A stretch of DNA of 64,000 nucleotides, taken from positions 98,256 through 162,255 of the forward strand of contig NZ_LNNH01000029.1 in NCBI RefSeq assembly GCF_001542915.1. The letters run 5' to 3'. The notes under the pieces were generated by a model that did not search any database, had not been told where the DNA came from, and was given only the letters and a program-made list of their open reading frames with translations. Each line of letters starts with the position of its first letter. Within the stretch, counting starts at the first letter, position 1. The DNA comes from Peribacillus simplex (GTDB lineage: Bacteria; Bacillota; Bacilli; Bacillales; DSM-1321). Positions 1-7,575 of this stretch are shown here, one piece after another. Made by a program: the position numbers and the translations under genes.

Positions 1-60
1 TTTTCTTAGCCGTTTCTATCATGATCAACTATACAAATTCGAAAAGGGAGTTTTTTGAAC

Positions 61-249
61 ATGAGCAAACTATACAAGCTAACCGTATTTGAACCTTCGG
101 GGGAAAAATTATTGGATGAATCGTTTACCGCCGAAAATGATGAAAATGCAAAAGAATTAGGTCAAAAGCTTTTGATCGAAAAAAACTATCAAGACCAAAC
201 ACACCGATGCGTATCCCCAGCAGGAGCACTCTTGCTTTTTCACCGCTGA
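61..249 (+). CDS. YhzD-like small protein
   Basis: A 62-aa soluble protein whose pattern (short beta-rich start, 'THRCVSP' and a C-terminal 'LLLFHR') resembles the small Bacillus YhzD family; its function is unknown. An in-frame TTG lies six bases upstream, but the GGGAG ribosome site at 46-50 is spaced properly (10 nt) only for the ATG at 61. The gene stands alone and is closed by the hairpin at 277-310, converging on the enoyl-CoA hydratase gene. The family assignment is from memory of the motif; that it is a gene is well supported. Confidence 0.8.
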   Translation: MSKLYKLTVFEPSGEKLLDESFTAENDENAKELGQKLLIEKNYQDQTHRCVSPAGALLLFHR

Positions 250-276
250 CAATATTGGAAGCGCACTCATATAATT

Positions 277-310
277 GAAGAGGCCGTCACAATGGCGTGA
301 CGGCCTCTTC
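277..310. terminator. Hairpin between convergent genes
   Basis: A perfect 14-bp stem (277-290 with 297-310, arms GAAGAGGCCGTCAC and its complement) sits between the convergent yhzD-like and enoyl-CoA hydratase genes. U-tracts are weak on both sides, so it is probably a bidirectional terminator of modest strength. Confidence 0.6.
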
Positions 311-323
311 TGATTCATATTTG

Positions 324-1121
324 TCATTTACCGGTGAAATTCGGTTTTCTTTTCTCGACGAAAGCTTTTATTCCTTCTTGATGATCCGCCGTTTGACGCA
401 TTTTCATTTGTGCCGCTTTTTCTATCTCAAGCATTTTAATCAATAATGGCCGATTTTTTTCACTAAGGATTTTTTTCGTTTTAATCATGGCAGTAATCGG
501 GCTTTGCAGCCAAGCTTGCACTTTTCTCTCCACCGCCTGTTCCAAGGTTTCGTCTGCCACCTCATGAATGAGGCCCTTTTCTTTAGCCTCGAGCGCCGTA
601 AGCACCTTGCCTTCCCAAATCAATTCCTTTGCGCCCACTTCACCAAGACGGCGCTCAAGGAAGAAATGTCCTCCGCCGTCCGGAATCAGTCCGATTCCGA
701 TAAAATTCATCGCAACCTTGCTTTCCGAATCTGCAATAAGGTGATCCGTTGCAAGAGCTATACTCAAACCGAGCCCTGCTGCAGCTCCATGAATGGCGCT
801 AATCGTCAATTTAGGCATGAAATATAATGTGGTCACCAATTCACTGATGCCATCCATCAAATTGTCGAAAGCGTTTTCCTTTCCGGGAGAGAGCATCATC
901 TTGATATCTCCGCCCGCGGAAAAGGCTTTCCCATTCCCTTTTAAAATGACGACGTCCACTGCTTCATTATCACTTACCTCCTTAAGCGCGGTAATGAAAT
1001 CATGCAGCATTTCCGGATTTAACGCGTTCATCGCCTCTGGGCGATTCATGGAAACTGTAGCTATCCGGTCTGAATAAGTGACTAATACAGTACCTGCAGC
1101 TGATGTCGAATCTATACTCAA
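324..1121 (-). CDS. yhaR: Enoyl-CoA hydratase/isomerase family protein (YhaR-like)
   Basis: A 265-aa crotonase-fold enzyme that would hydrate or isomerise enoyl-CoA thioesters in fatty-acid or related acyl-CoA degradation in the cytosol. Visible are the N-terminal 'NRPEAMNALN', the oxyanion-hole segment 'KAFSAGGDI' near residue 67 and 'GAAAGLGLSIALA' near residue 111, all typical of the family. The start is a TTG at 1121, decided by an AGGAGG site 8-9 nt upstream; there is no better ATG. An acyl-CoA synthetase lies 97 nt upstream on the same strand, so both may serve fatty-acid use. The yhaR name rests on family resemblance and the presence of other yha/yhe genes nearby. Confidence 0.88.
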   Translation of the reverse strand: MSIDSTSAAGTVLVTYSDRIATVSMNRPEAMNALNPEMLHDFITALKEVSDNEAVDVVILKGNGKAFSAGGDIKMMLSPGKENAFDNLMDGISELVTTLYFMPKLTISAIHGAAAGLGLSIALATDHLIADSESKVAMNFIGIGLIPDGGGHFFLERRLGEVGAKELIWEGKVLTALEAKEKGLIHEVADETLEQAVERKVQAWLQSPITAMIKTKKILSEKNRPLLIKMLEIEKAAQMKMRQTADHQEGIKAFVEKRKPNFTGK

Positions 1122-1218
1122 TTTTTCTTCCTCCTTCTTCTTATCCCATGAATTAATTATATATCCCCAACAATTATCGGAATAGGGCGAAAAGTTATAA
1201 TTATATGAAATCAGTTCA

Positions 1219-2835
1219 TTAATTCTTTATATATTTATCCTGAAGCTGATCTCGCAAGGCCCGCTTCAGAAACTTTCCAACCCCCGTTTTTGGAATCTCA
1301 TCCAAAAAGACCACTTCATCCGGCAGCCACCATTTTGCAAACTGCGGCTTTAAAAATTCGATGATGTTTTCCTCGGTCACTTGCCCTTTATATGCATCTT
1401 TCAAAACAACGCAGGCAATCGGGCGCTCCTGCCATTTTTCATGAGGAACCGCAATGACCGCCGCCTCAAAAATCCCTTCATGGGCCATTAATGCATTCTC
1501 CAGATCGACCGAAGAAATCCATTCCCCGCCGCTCTTGATCAGGTCTTTGGTCCGATCGACGATCTTCACGAATCCCTCCTCATCTATCGTGACGACATCA
1601 CCTGTATATAGCCATCCATCCTTGAACGTATCCTCTGTACGTTCATCTTGAAAATACTCGTCTGCAATCCAAGGTCCCCTTATCAGCAATTCGCCCATTT
1701 CTTTTCCATCAGGTGATACTTCCCCGTCAGGACCGACCACTTTAATTTCGATCATTGGCGCGACAAGGCCTTGCTTAGCCTTCAATTCATAAAGCTCATC
1801 TTCAGGCAGGCCTTCCTGATAGCTTTTTGGTTTGGAAATGAAAACGAGCGGGCTTGTCTCCGTCATCCCATAGGCATGCAGAAACGGAATTCCAAGTTTT
1901 TGTTCAAATGCCTTAATCATGCTTTTTGGTGCAGCCGAACCTCCGCATAACACGGCGCGAATGCTGCTCGTGTCATGGCTGGTTTCTTCAAGCTCCTTCA
2001 ACAACCCAAGCCAGATCGTCGGTACCCCGGCCGCAATGGTGACCTTCTCCGCTTCTATCAGCTCCGCCAATATCTTCGGTGTGAAATACGGTCCAGGCAA
2101 AACCATCTTTGTCCCGAACCATACACTGGCAAAAGGCATGCCCCAAGCATTGACATGAAACATGGGCACGACTGGAAGGGCGACATCCCTTTCACTGATG
2201 GCAGTGGAATCGGCCAGCCCCAGTGCAATCGCATGCAGCAATATCCCGCGATGTGAATAAACCACACCTTTTGGGTTCCCTGTCGTGGCGGAAGTGTAGC
2301 ATATGCCCGCAGGAGCGTTTTCATCCAAATCCTCGATGAATGGCTGTTTTGGATTCCCTTCGGCCAATAATGTTTCGTAATGGTATAAAGGTGACAGGGA
2401 TGTTTCGGGAAGCTCCGCTTTATCGGTCATAACGATATATCCTTCCACGGTCGGCAGCTCATCTTTAATCGCTTCCAATAAAGGAATCACATCGGGATCA
2501 ATCAATAATAACCGATCTTTTGCACTATTAACGATATAAGAAACGTGTTGAGGAGAAAGGCGCATATTAATGGTATGGAGGACAGCTCCAGAGCAGGGAA
2601 TAGCAAAGTAAGCCTCCAGATGCCTATGATGATTCCAGGCAAGCGTCCCGACACGATCGCCCGTCTTTATTCCGAATTTGCCCAATACACTTGCAAGTCT
2701 TCTTGTGCGTGCTGCAATCTCGGCATATGTAAAAGTATGGATTCCACCATCCGTACGCGAAACTACTTCTTTTTTCGAAAAATATTTTTCCGCTCTTTCA
2801 ATGATTTGAGTCATGATCAACGGAGTATCCATCAT
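1219..2835 (-). CDS. Long/medium-chain acyl-CoA synthetase (AMP-binding)
   Basis: A 538-aa member of the ANL adenylate-forming family: activates a carboxylic (fatty) acid with ATP to acyl-AMP and then acyl-CoA. The P-loop 'YTSATTGNPKG' (about residue 180), the A5 motif 'YGMTETSP', the hinge region 'YTGDVVTIDEEGFVKIVDR' and the C-terminal lysine loop 'PKTGVGKFLKR' are all present, so it looks active. ATG at 2835 is chosen because AAGGGGGA lies about 6 nt upstream; an ATG 33 nt further out has no ribosome site. It precedes the enoyl-CoA hydratase gene on the same strand. Substrate chain length cannot be read from the sequence. Confidence 0.92.
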   Translation of the reverse strand: MMDTPLIMTQIIERAEKYFSKKEVVSRTDGGIHTFTYAEIAARTRRLASVLGKFGIKTGDRVGTLAWNHHRHLEAYFAIPCSGAVLHTINMRLSPQHVSYIVNSAKDRLLLIDPDVIPLLEAIKDELPTVEGYIVMTDKAELPETSLSPLYHYETLLAEGNPKQPFIEDLDENAPAGICYTSATTGNPKGVVYSHRGILLHAIALGLADSTAISERDVALPVVPMFHVNAWGMPFASVWFGTKMVLPGPYFTPKILAELIEAEKVTIAAGVPTIWLGLLKELEETSHDTSSIRAVLCGGSAAPKSMIKAFEQKLGIPFLHAYGMTETSPLVFISKPKSYQEGLPEDELYELKAKQGLVAPMIEIKVVGPDGEVSPDGKEMGELLIRGPWIADEYFQDERTEDTFKDGWLYTGDVVTIDEEGFVKIVDRTKDLIKSGGEWISSVDLENALMAHEGIFEAAVIAVPHEKWQERPIACVVLKDAYKGQVTEENIIEFLKPQFAKWWLPDEVVFLDEIPKTGVGKFLKRALRDQLQDKYIKN

Positions 2836-2996
2836 TACAATCTCCCCCTTATATGAAAACGCCTTCATTTATATATTCGACCAGAAAAAAAATAATCCTT
2901 TTTCCCTAGAGGTTTATTTTGAATGAATTTTTATGTTTCTTTGTAGAAAAAAAAGGTAATAGTAAAGATACAATTATATTTAGAGGGAGCTCACTG

Positions 2997-3860
2997 ATGG
3001 TAAATAGAATAAACGAAGAATTAGAGGCGTATTGTGCGAGTGAATATTCAAAGCTATCACGGGTGATTGTCTGTGAACCTCGTCATATGGCGATTCGTGA
3101 CATCATTAATGAAACGCAAAAGGAGTTCATGGAGGAAAATATAGATCAAGCACGCGCCGTGGAGCAGCATGCCAATTTTACCAAGGCACTTGAACGAGAA
3201 GGAATTGAGGTCATTAAACTGCCTCCAGAAAGTACATATCCAGAACAAGTCTTTACAAGAGACATCGGATTCACTCTCGGCAACACAGTTTACGTAGCAG
3301 AAATGGCTACAACTATCAGACAGGGCGAAGAACTTATCTTGAAATCCTGGCTCGAAACGAATGATATTCCGTTTTTCAACCTTCACAAAAATCATATTGA
3401 AGGCGGCGATGTCATCATTGATGGCCGAACGATCTATATCGGGGTCAGTGATCGGACGGACGAAACATCCATCCAGCACCTTCAGTCCTTGTTACCGGAA
3501 TATGATATTATCGCCATTCCCTTCATTGAGAAGTTCCTTCACTTAGACTGTGTTTTCAATGTGATTTCACCGACAGAGGCCCTGATTTTTCCTGAAGCCC
3601 ACACAAAAAAAGAGTTGGATTTATTAGCTTCGCGCTATGACTTAATTGAAGTGACAAAAGAAGAACAATTCACATTGGGAACCAACGTACTTTCCATTGG
3701 AAATAAAAAATTATTCAGTCTGCCTTGTAATGAACAAGTCAATCGTCAGCTACGTCAACGAGGATATGAAATCATTGAAGTCGATATAAGTGAAATCATC
3801 AAGTCAGGAGGCTCTTTCCGCTGCTGTACCATGCCTCTACTGCGGACAACGAAAAAATGA
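2997..3860 (+). CDS. Dimethylarginine dimethylaminohydrolase-like amidinotransferase-fold protein
   Basis: A 287-aa protein of the guanidine-modifying (pentein) superfamily, related to DDAH and arginine deiminase and to B. subtilis YkgA. It would hydrolyse a guanidinium group to a ureido group or release an amine. The catalytic set is visible: an acidic 'EGGD' (about residue 135), the His in 'FLHLDCVFN' (about 182) and the C-terminal nucleophile in 'SFRCCTMPL' (Cys 276/277). ATG at 2997 follows AGAGGGAG by 7 nt; the frame stays open upstream without a ribosome site. The gene is monocistronic and ends at a hairpin. The exact substrate is not known. Confidence 0.88.
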   Translation: MVNRINEELEAYCASEYSKLSRVIVCEPRHMAIRDIINETQKEFMEENIDQARAVEQHANFTKALEREGIEVIKLPPESTYPEQVFTRDIGFTLGNTVYVAEMATTIRQGEELILKSWLETNDIPFFNLHKNHIEGGDVIIDGRTIYIGVSDRTDETSIQHLQSLLPEYDIIAIPFIEKFLHLDCVFNVISPTEALIFPEAHTKKELDLLASRYDLIEVTKEEQFTLGTNVLSIGNKKLFSLPCNEQVNRQLRQRGYEIIEVDISEIIKSGGSFRCCTMPLLRTTKK

Positions 3861-3892
3861 CAGGACTTGCCTAGCATGAAACCCTGCTCTTC

Positions 3893-3929
3893 ACCGGACA
3901 TCCCAATCAGGAAGTCCGGTTTTCCTTTT
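3893..3929 (+). terminator. Intrinsic terminator
   Basis: Stem ACCGGAC (3893-3899) with GTCCGGT (3914-3920), followed by a T-rich run to 3929. It follows the DDAH-like gene by about 30 nt and lies just before the end of the convergent lipoprotein gene. Confidence 0.6.
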
Positions 3930-3938
3930 GCGGGCCAT

Positions 3939-4337
3939 TCATTCGTTTAGCAAATCTAATATGGTTTTTGAATCATCACGATTCAATTTAACGTGTTTTT
4001 TATGCTGATCCCGCGTCAATTCAGTTACATGATCATCGGGATTAACCCAAACATAATACACCGCTATATTCCCTTCATTTTTATCATCATTAAAATAAAA
4101 GATAAAATCCGCCTTAGGATGGTCTTTCTCCAACACGTATTCACGCCAATCCGCATTCTTCAAAATTCCCTTTGCTTTTTCTGCATCTCTCGTTTCTATT
4201 TCTTGTTTATAGGCCTCGAAATGGTAGGTTTTGTTTTCAAGTTTTTGGATCGAAATATGTTCCTCCTTTGTTGAACACCCTGTCACTAACACCATGAGCA
4301 ATAAGCTAAGTGCTAGTATAAATGGCTTCTTTTTCAT
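3939..4337 (-). CDS. Putative lipoprotein of unknown function
   Basis: A 132-aa exported lipoprotein: charged start MKKKPF, a hydrophobic stretch and the lipobox 'LVTGC' with the lipidated Cys at about residue 21. The mature part (about 110 aa) is polar, with an Asp/Asn-rich stretch 'FNDDKNEGN' and alternating beta-like segments. No family is recognised. ATG at 4337 is preferred, with GGGAG about 9 nt upstream; an ATG nine bases earlier would touch the ribosome site. It has its own transcription unit between the DDAH-like and DinB genes. Confidence 0.8.
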   Translation of the reverse strand: MKKKPFILALSLLLMVLVTGCSTKEEHISIQKLENKTYHFEAYKQEIETRDAEKAKGILKNADWREYVLEKDHPKADFIFYFNDDKNEGNIAVYYVWVNPDDHVTELTRDQHKKHVKLNRDDSKTILDLLNE

Positions 4338-4505
4338 CCATGTCATCTCCCTATACAGTAGTGGATTAATTATCCATATTATTTTTCATTATACTATTCC
4401 TCACACATTAGCAATAGGCGGAGTTAGCGGGACGGAATAAATTCGGGCTTTTCGCTTTGGATTTAGCCCAACCTGCAATCCGACATGGTTTCCAAGGAAG
4501 GAAAA

Positions 4506-4535
4506 TTGATTATGTACCAATAACCTTGTTATACT
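4506..4535 (+). promoter_or_regulatory. Sigma-A-like promoter of the DinB gene
   Basis: -35 TTGATT (4506-4511), 18-bp spacer, and an extended -10 TGTTATACT with TATACT at 4530-4535. It lies about 40 nt upstream of the DinB-family start. Read by eye only. Confidence 0.5.
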
Positions 4536-4577
4536 TCTATAAGTTACCTAGAAAATAGATTGAAAGGGGAATGTAAA

Positions 4578-5030
4578 ATGAATTATGTAAAAAACCAACT
4601 GACAATGATGCGCAAAAGTCTTTTGAAAGAAATCGAGGGAGTCACTCCAGAGCTTATGGATGTACAGCCTGAAGGTTTTAATAATACCATCCACTGGCAT
4701 CTAGGACACGTTCTTACCGCAGCGGAAAAGTTCCTATTGGATGATAGCAGCACTTTGCCTGCCAATTACAGCCAGCTATTCGGATATGGCTCAAAACCTG
4801 CCGCTTGGACCGGCGATGTACCTTCAGTCGATACACTGACACAACAATTACAAGAACAATTTGGCCGCCTGCTTGAAATTCCCGAAGAACGCCTGACAGA
4901 AAAAGCAGCACAACCTTTCATGGGAATGGAAACTATAGGCGAATTCATTAATTTCGTAGTCCAGCACGAAGTTAATCACGTTGGCCAAATTCACGCAATG
5001 AAGCGCATCATTCAATCAACTAATCAATAA
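4578..5030 (+). CDS. DinB/YfiT-family protein
   Basis: A 150-aa four-helix-bundle protein of the DinB_2 type, a metal-binding family that includes bacillithiol- or mycothiol-dependent transferases. Family histidines are in place: 'HWHLGH' near residue 40 and 'HEVNHVGQ' near residue 133. ATG at 4578 follows GAAAGGGG by 8-9 nt; the upstream TTG has no usable site. It has its own promoter (4506-4535) and terminator (5038-5078). The reaction is unknown; a thiol-transferase role is only family inference. Confidence 0.86.
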   Translation: MNYVKNQLTMMRKSLLKEIEGVTPELMDVQPEGFNNTIHWHLGHVLTAAEKFLLDDSSTLPANYSQLFGYGSKPAAWTGDVPSVDTLTQQLQEQFGRLLEIPEERLTEKAAQPFMGMETIGEFINFVVQHEVNHVGQIHAMKRIIQSTNQ

Positions 5031-5037
5031 TTCTACC

Positions 5038-5078
5038 AGCTGTCACTCCTTTTCTTTAAATGGATGACAGCTTTTTTA
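5038..5078 (+). terminator. Intrinsic terminator of the DinB gene
   Basis: Perfect 8-bp stem AGCTGTCA (5038-5045) with TGACAGCT (5065-5072), followed by six T. It starts 8 nt after the stop codon. Confidence 0.85.
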
Positions 5079-5086
5079 TTATTTTC

Positions 5087-5357
5087 CTCGCGAGTTTTGG
5101 GGTTTTACCCGCGAGTTTGGCCCTTTTACTCGACAGTTCCGGAATTTCACTCGTGAATTTCGGGCTTTTTCTCACGAGTTACAGGCTTTTATTCGCGAGT
5201 TAGGCCCTTTTACTCGTGAATTTTGGGCTTTTACCCGCGAGTTAGGCCCTTTTACTCGTGAATTTTGGGCTTTTACCCGCGAGTTTGGCCCTTTTACTCG
5301 ACAGTTTTGGGCTTTCACTCGTGAGTTTGGGCTTTCATTCATGAGTTTGGCATTTGC
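5087..5357. repeat. 21-bp imperfect tandem repeat array (about 13 units)
   Basis: Units start at 5087, 5108, 5129, 5150, 5171, 5192, 5213, 5234, 5255, 5276, 5297, 5318 and about 5338; the step is exactly 21 bp except for the last (20 bp). Each unit has a GGC(C)-T4-A stretch followed by a near-palindromic CTCG[C/T]GA[G/A]T core. A 42-bp higher-order unit is repeated exactly (5194-5235 and 5236-5277). Because 21 is a multiple of three, the minus strand stays open and would encode heptads such as NSRVKGP, but there is no credible gene there. It lies between the DinB terminator and the terminator of the SplA-like gene. Confidence 0.9.
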
Positions 5358-5364
5358 GAGGAAA

Positions 5365-5398
5365 TTCAAAAGCAGCCCCCGCTAAGGAAGCGGGGGCT
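5365..5398 (-). terminator. Intrinsic terminator of the SplA-like gene
   Basis: Strong GC-rich stem AGCCCCCGCT (5374-5383) with AGCGGGGGCT (5389-5398). Read on the minus strand it is followed by GCTTTTG and lies 16 nt after the stop of the gene at 5415. Confidence 0.85.
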
Positions 5399-5414
5399 AC
5401 TTTTGGGTGAGTCT

Positions 5415-5669
5415 TTACGTTAACTGATCCTGGTTTTCAATAAAGTCATTATATGCTTGTTCGGCTGCGGCTTCGGAGGAGAATAAGGCATCATCGTCCT
5501 CGATTGTATGGAATGTATCGTTAAGGAATAAAGCGACAGCATTAGGGTCCTTTGGATGGGGAACGATTTCCGCGGCCCTTATATTGGAAACGGTTGGGAC
5601 ATGGGGATTATTATAGATCACAAATACCTCGTCTCCTACTTGTACTTCTTTCGCGTTGATTACTCCCAT
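5415..5669 (-). CDS. SplA-like small regulator-type protein
   Basis: An 84-aa protein with the SplA-type pattern 'GDEVFVIYNNPH..TVSNIRAAEIVPHP' then 'ALFLNDTFHTI' and a C-terminal acidic helix. SplA in Bacillus is the small transcriptional regulator of spore photoproduct lyase. No spl lyase gene is adjacent, so this is a stand-alone family member, possibly the YhzC type. ATG is preceded by AAGGAAGG. The gene is monocistronic with a strong terminator. Family assignment is fairly sure; its function here is not known. Confidence 0.8.
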   Translation of the reverse strand: MGVINAKEVQVGDEVFVIYNNPHVPTVSNIRAAEIVPHPKDPNAVALFLNDTFHTIEDDDALFSSEAAAEQAYNDFIENQDQLT

Positions 5670-5749
5670 TTTATCCTTCCTTTCCTTTGCTGGTTTTCTA
5701 TAGTTTACGGAAAGATGCGGAGAATTATTTATGAAATGATGCTAAGTCC

Positions 5750-5792
5750 CAAAAATCGTGAGGCTCCCTCTTTAATGAATGAAGGAGCCTCA
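5750..5792 (-). terminator. Intrinsic terminator of the HAD gene
   Basis: Stem TGAGGCTCC (5759-5767) with GGAGCCTCA (5784-5792). On the minus strand it is followed by CGATTTTTG. It directly follows the stop codon of the HAD gene at 5797. Confidence 0.8.
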
Positions 5793-5796
5793 TGTT

Positions 5797-6663
5797 TCAT
5801 TTAAGCATATTCATCTTCTGCAAAAATTCGATGGGATGCTGCTTGCGGAAAAATTCCTTCAGCATATATGCAACGCCGTCTTGGTCATTGGAGCGAGTGA
5901 TCCATTTGGCCACATTCTTCACTTCCGCATCCGCGTTGCCCATGGCAACTCCCAGCCCGGATCCGGCAATCATCTCCATATCATCCAATCCATCTCCTAT
6001 CGAGACGATTTCCGTCCTTTTCACCTCTAAACGGTCGGCTAAATAAAGCACGCCACTCCATTTCGAAACCCCCTTCGGAACAATCGTCATCTTTTGGCCC
6101 GGGTGTAGAACCGCGTCCACCTCAGGGAACATTTCCTTTATCAATTTCAGCATATCGCCTCGATCACTTTGTTCTGAAAATATAATATCCATTTTCGTTG
6201 GTGCCATTGGCTTATCAATCAGCTCTTCACTGATATCATCCACATAATTTTGAGCATAGAAGTTTTGATCATTCAAATACATGACCGTTTTGCCAAGCAA
6301 ATTCTCGGGGAGGTTCACCCGATTGCCAAGCGAGTATTTTTCATGAATGAGCATAATTTGACACACGGTTTTTTCAAGCATTTGCACGAGCTCTGCGGTC
6401 AGTTCTTCTGAGATTCTTTTTACCATCATGGGCTTCTCGATGGAAGCTCCCACAAAAGCTCCTTGTTGGGCAACGATCATCGGATTTATTTTTAGGGCTT
6501 TGGCCACTTTTTTTGCTGAGTGATAGTTTCTTGACGTCACTAGTGCAACATGGACACCCTTTTGGTGCACATAGTCGATTGCTTCTTTAGTCGATTTATT
6601 TAAACGGCCATTAGACTGGAGCAACGTCCCGTCGATATTGACCGCAAGTAGACGATATACCAT
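5797..6663 (-). CDS. yhaX: HAD-superfamily (Cof/YhaX-type) protein lacking the motif I nucleophile
   Basis: A 288-aa Cof-type HAD protein; such proteins normally are sugar- or nucleotide-phosphate phosphatases. Motif II 'VALVTSR' (about residue 41), a motif III lysine near 'PKGVSKW' and motif IV 'GDGLDDMEM' are present. Motif I, usually DxDGT, reads 'VNIDGTLL' at residues 8-15, so the nucleophilic Asp is Asn (codon AAT). That suggests a non-hydrolytic or altered role. ATG at 6663 follows GGGGGA by about 7 nt. Monocistronic, just downstream of yheA. The yhaX name is by resemblance of length and N-terminus. Confidence 0.85.
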   Translation of the reverse strand: MVYRLLAVNIDGTLLQSNGRLNKSTKEAIDYVHQKGVHVALVTSRNYHSAKKVAKALKINPMIVAQQGAFVGASIEKPMMVKRISEELTAELVQMLEKTVCQIMLIHEKYSLGNRVNLPENLLGKTVMYLNDQNFYAQNYVDDISEELIDKPMAPTKMDIIFSEQSDRGDMLKLIKEMFPEVDAVLHPGQKMTIVPKGVSKWSGVLYLADRLEVKRTEIVSIGDGLDDMEMIAGSGLGVAMGNADAEVKNVAKWITRSNDQDGVAYMLKEFFRKQHPIEFLQKMNMLK

Positions 6664-6741
6664 GCTGATCTCCCCCATCTGTAATATCCTCTTTAAAATT
6701 TATGACTAAAATTTACAGAGTAGAACAAATAGTGGTCCATA

Positions 6742-6775
6742 TAAAAAAACTCCCAACCACTTTGAGGCTGGGAGT
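6742..6775 (-). terminator. Intrinsic terminator of yheA
   Basis: Stem ACTCCCA (6749-6755) with TGGGAGT (6769-6775), followed on the minus strand by seven T. It lies 10 nt beyond the yheA stop. Confidence 0.85.
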
Positions 6776-6784
6776 AACAGTAGC

Positions 6785-7141
6785 TTATTGCTCTTGTTCA
6801 GGCAAGCCGTATAAATCTTCAAGCGGCTTCATGATTATTTTATTGAGGTCGGCGATGACCATGCTCATCCGTTGCTCAGCTTCCATCAATTGAGAGATGG
6901 TTGGGTTTTGTTGGACTAGCTGTACCGTCTTTTGTGCTTGTTCCACTTCTTCAGGAGCGATCTCCTGGCCCATCATTTGTTTTTGCTGCAATGACATTTG
7001 CAGATTGCGGAAGTTTTCAAACATTCCTTTTGTTGCTTCATCGGAATTGACAAGATCATATAATCGTTGCAAGTCAGCATATTCATTGCTTGCCCGAATT
7101 GCCTTTTCCATTTCATACGCTGCATCATATACGTTACTCAT
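6785..7141 (-). CDS. yheA: YheA/YlbF (UPF0342) family protein
   Basis: A 118-aa all-helical protein of the YlbF/YmcA/YheA family. The paralogues YlbF and YmcA form the Y-complex that modulates RNase Y and developmental genes in B. subtilis; YheA itself has no firm role. The sequence shows the family's N-terminal 'MSNVYDAAYEMEKAIRAS', a central Gln-rich coiled segment ('LQKLQQKQ'-like, residues 50-75) and a C-terminal tail ending 'GLPEQEQ'. ATG follows GGGAGGGG by about 7 nt. It is monocistronic, divergent from the yheD-type operon. Confidence 0.92.
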   Translation of the reverse strand: MSNVYDAAYEMEKAIRASNEYADLQRLYDLVNSDEATKGMFENFRNLQMSLQQKQMMGQEIAPEEVEQAQKTVQLVQQNPTISQLMEAEQRMSMVIADLNKIIMKPLEDLYGLPEQEQ

Positions 7142-7575
7142 GTATTTCCCCTCCCGGTATCATTGTATTCCTACACCTTTTCCACTATAACAAATCCGCT
7201 TGCGAAATACACGTCTTCCTTATCAAACAGTTTGATAATCGTGGAATTCGACATTATCTAAGCAGCAGCCACTTGAATATTCAAGAATATCGAACGAGTT
7301 TTTTTCTCGATTGATGGCATTGCTTCAACCATCATTAAGAGGGATTTTTTTCTGTTGTAACCGTTCTTTACTTCTGTCTGAACGGAAATTTTCATATTCT
7401 GTAAGTAACACCGCTACTTGATAACATACATTGAATGACTGACATGTGATTTATATTGTATGAAACGATGGCATCATGACACCTTCTACTCTCAAAAACA
7501 TAGAATGTGTTATCCACTTTTGCCCATCATTTAATTGGAAAGGGTTAACAAACTTAGTGCAAACGGGGAATTGAT
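7142..7575. other. Intergenic region, yheA / yheD-type operon
   Basis: A 434-nt divergent AT-rich gap. A weak sigma-A candidate toward the operon is TTGAAT (7431-7436), 17 bp, TATTGT (7454-7459). B. subtilis yheC/yheD are sporulation genes, but I could not find a convincing sigma-E or sigma-K match. No ORF with a ribosome site was found. Confidence 0.5.

Noticed and set aside
5087..5357. Possible CRISPR array
   Set aside because: Units are contiguous with no spacers and there are no cas genes.
5172..5369. Minus-strand ORF of 65 codons with NSRVK heptads
   Set aside because: It is a by-product of the 21-bp repeat keeping frame; its TTG start overlaps the SplA-like gene's terminator and the purine-rich site is part of the terminator stem.
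7142..7575. Sporulation-sigma promoter for the ATP-grasp operon
   Set aside because: A CATATTCT resembling a sigma-E -10 (about 7393) has no matching -35 at the right distance.
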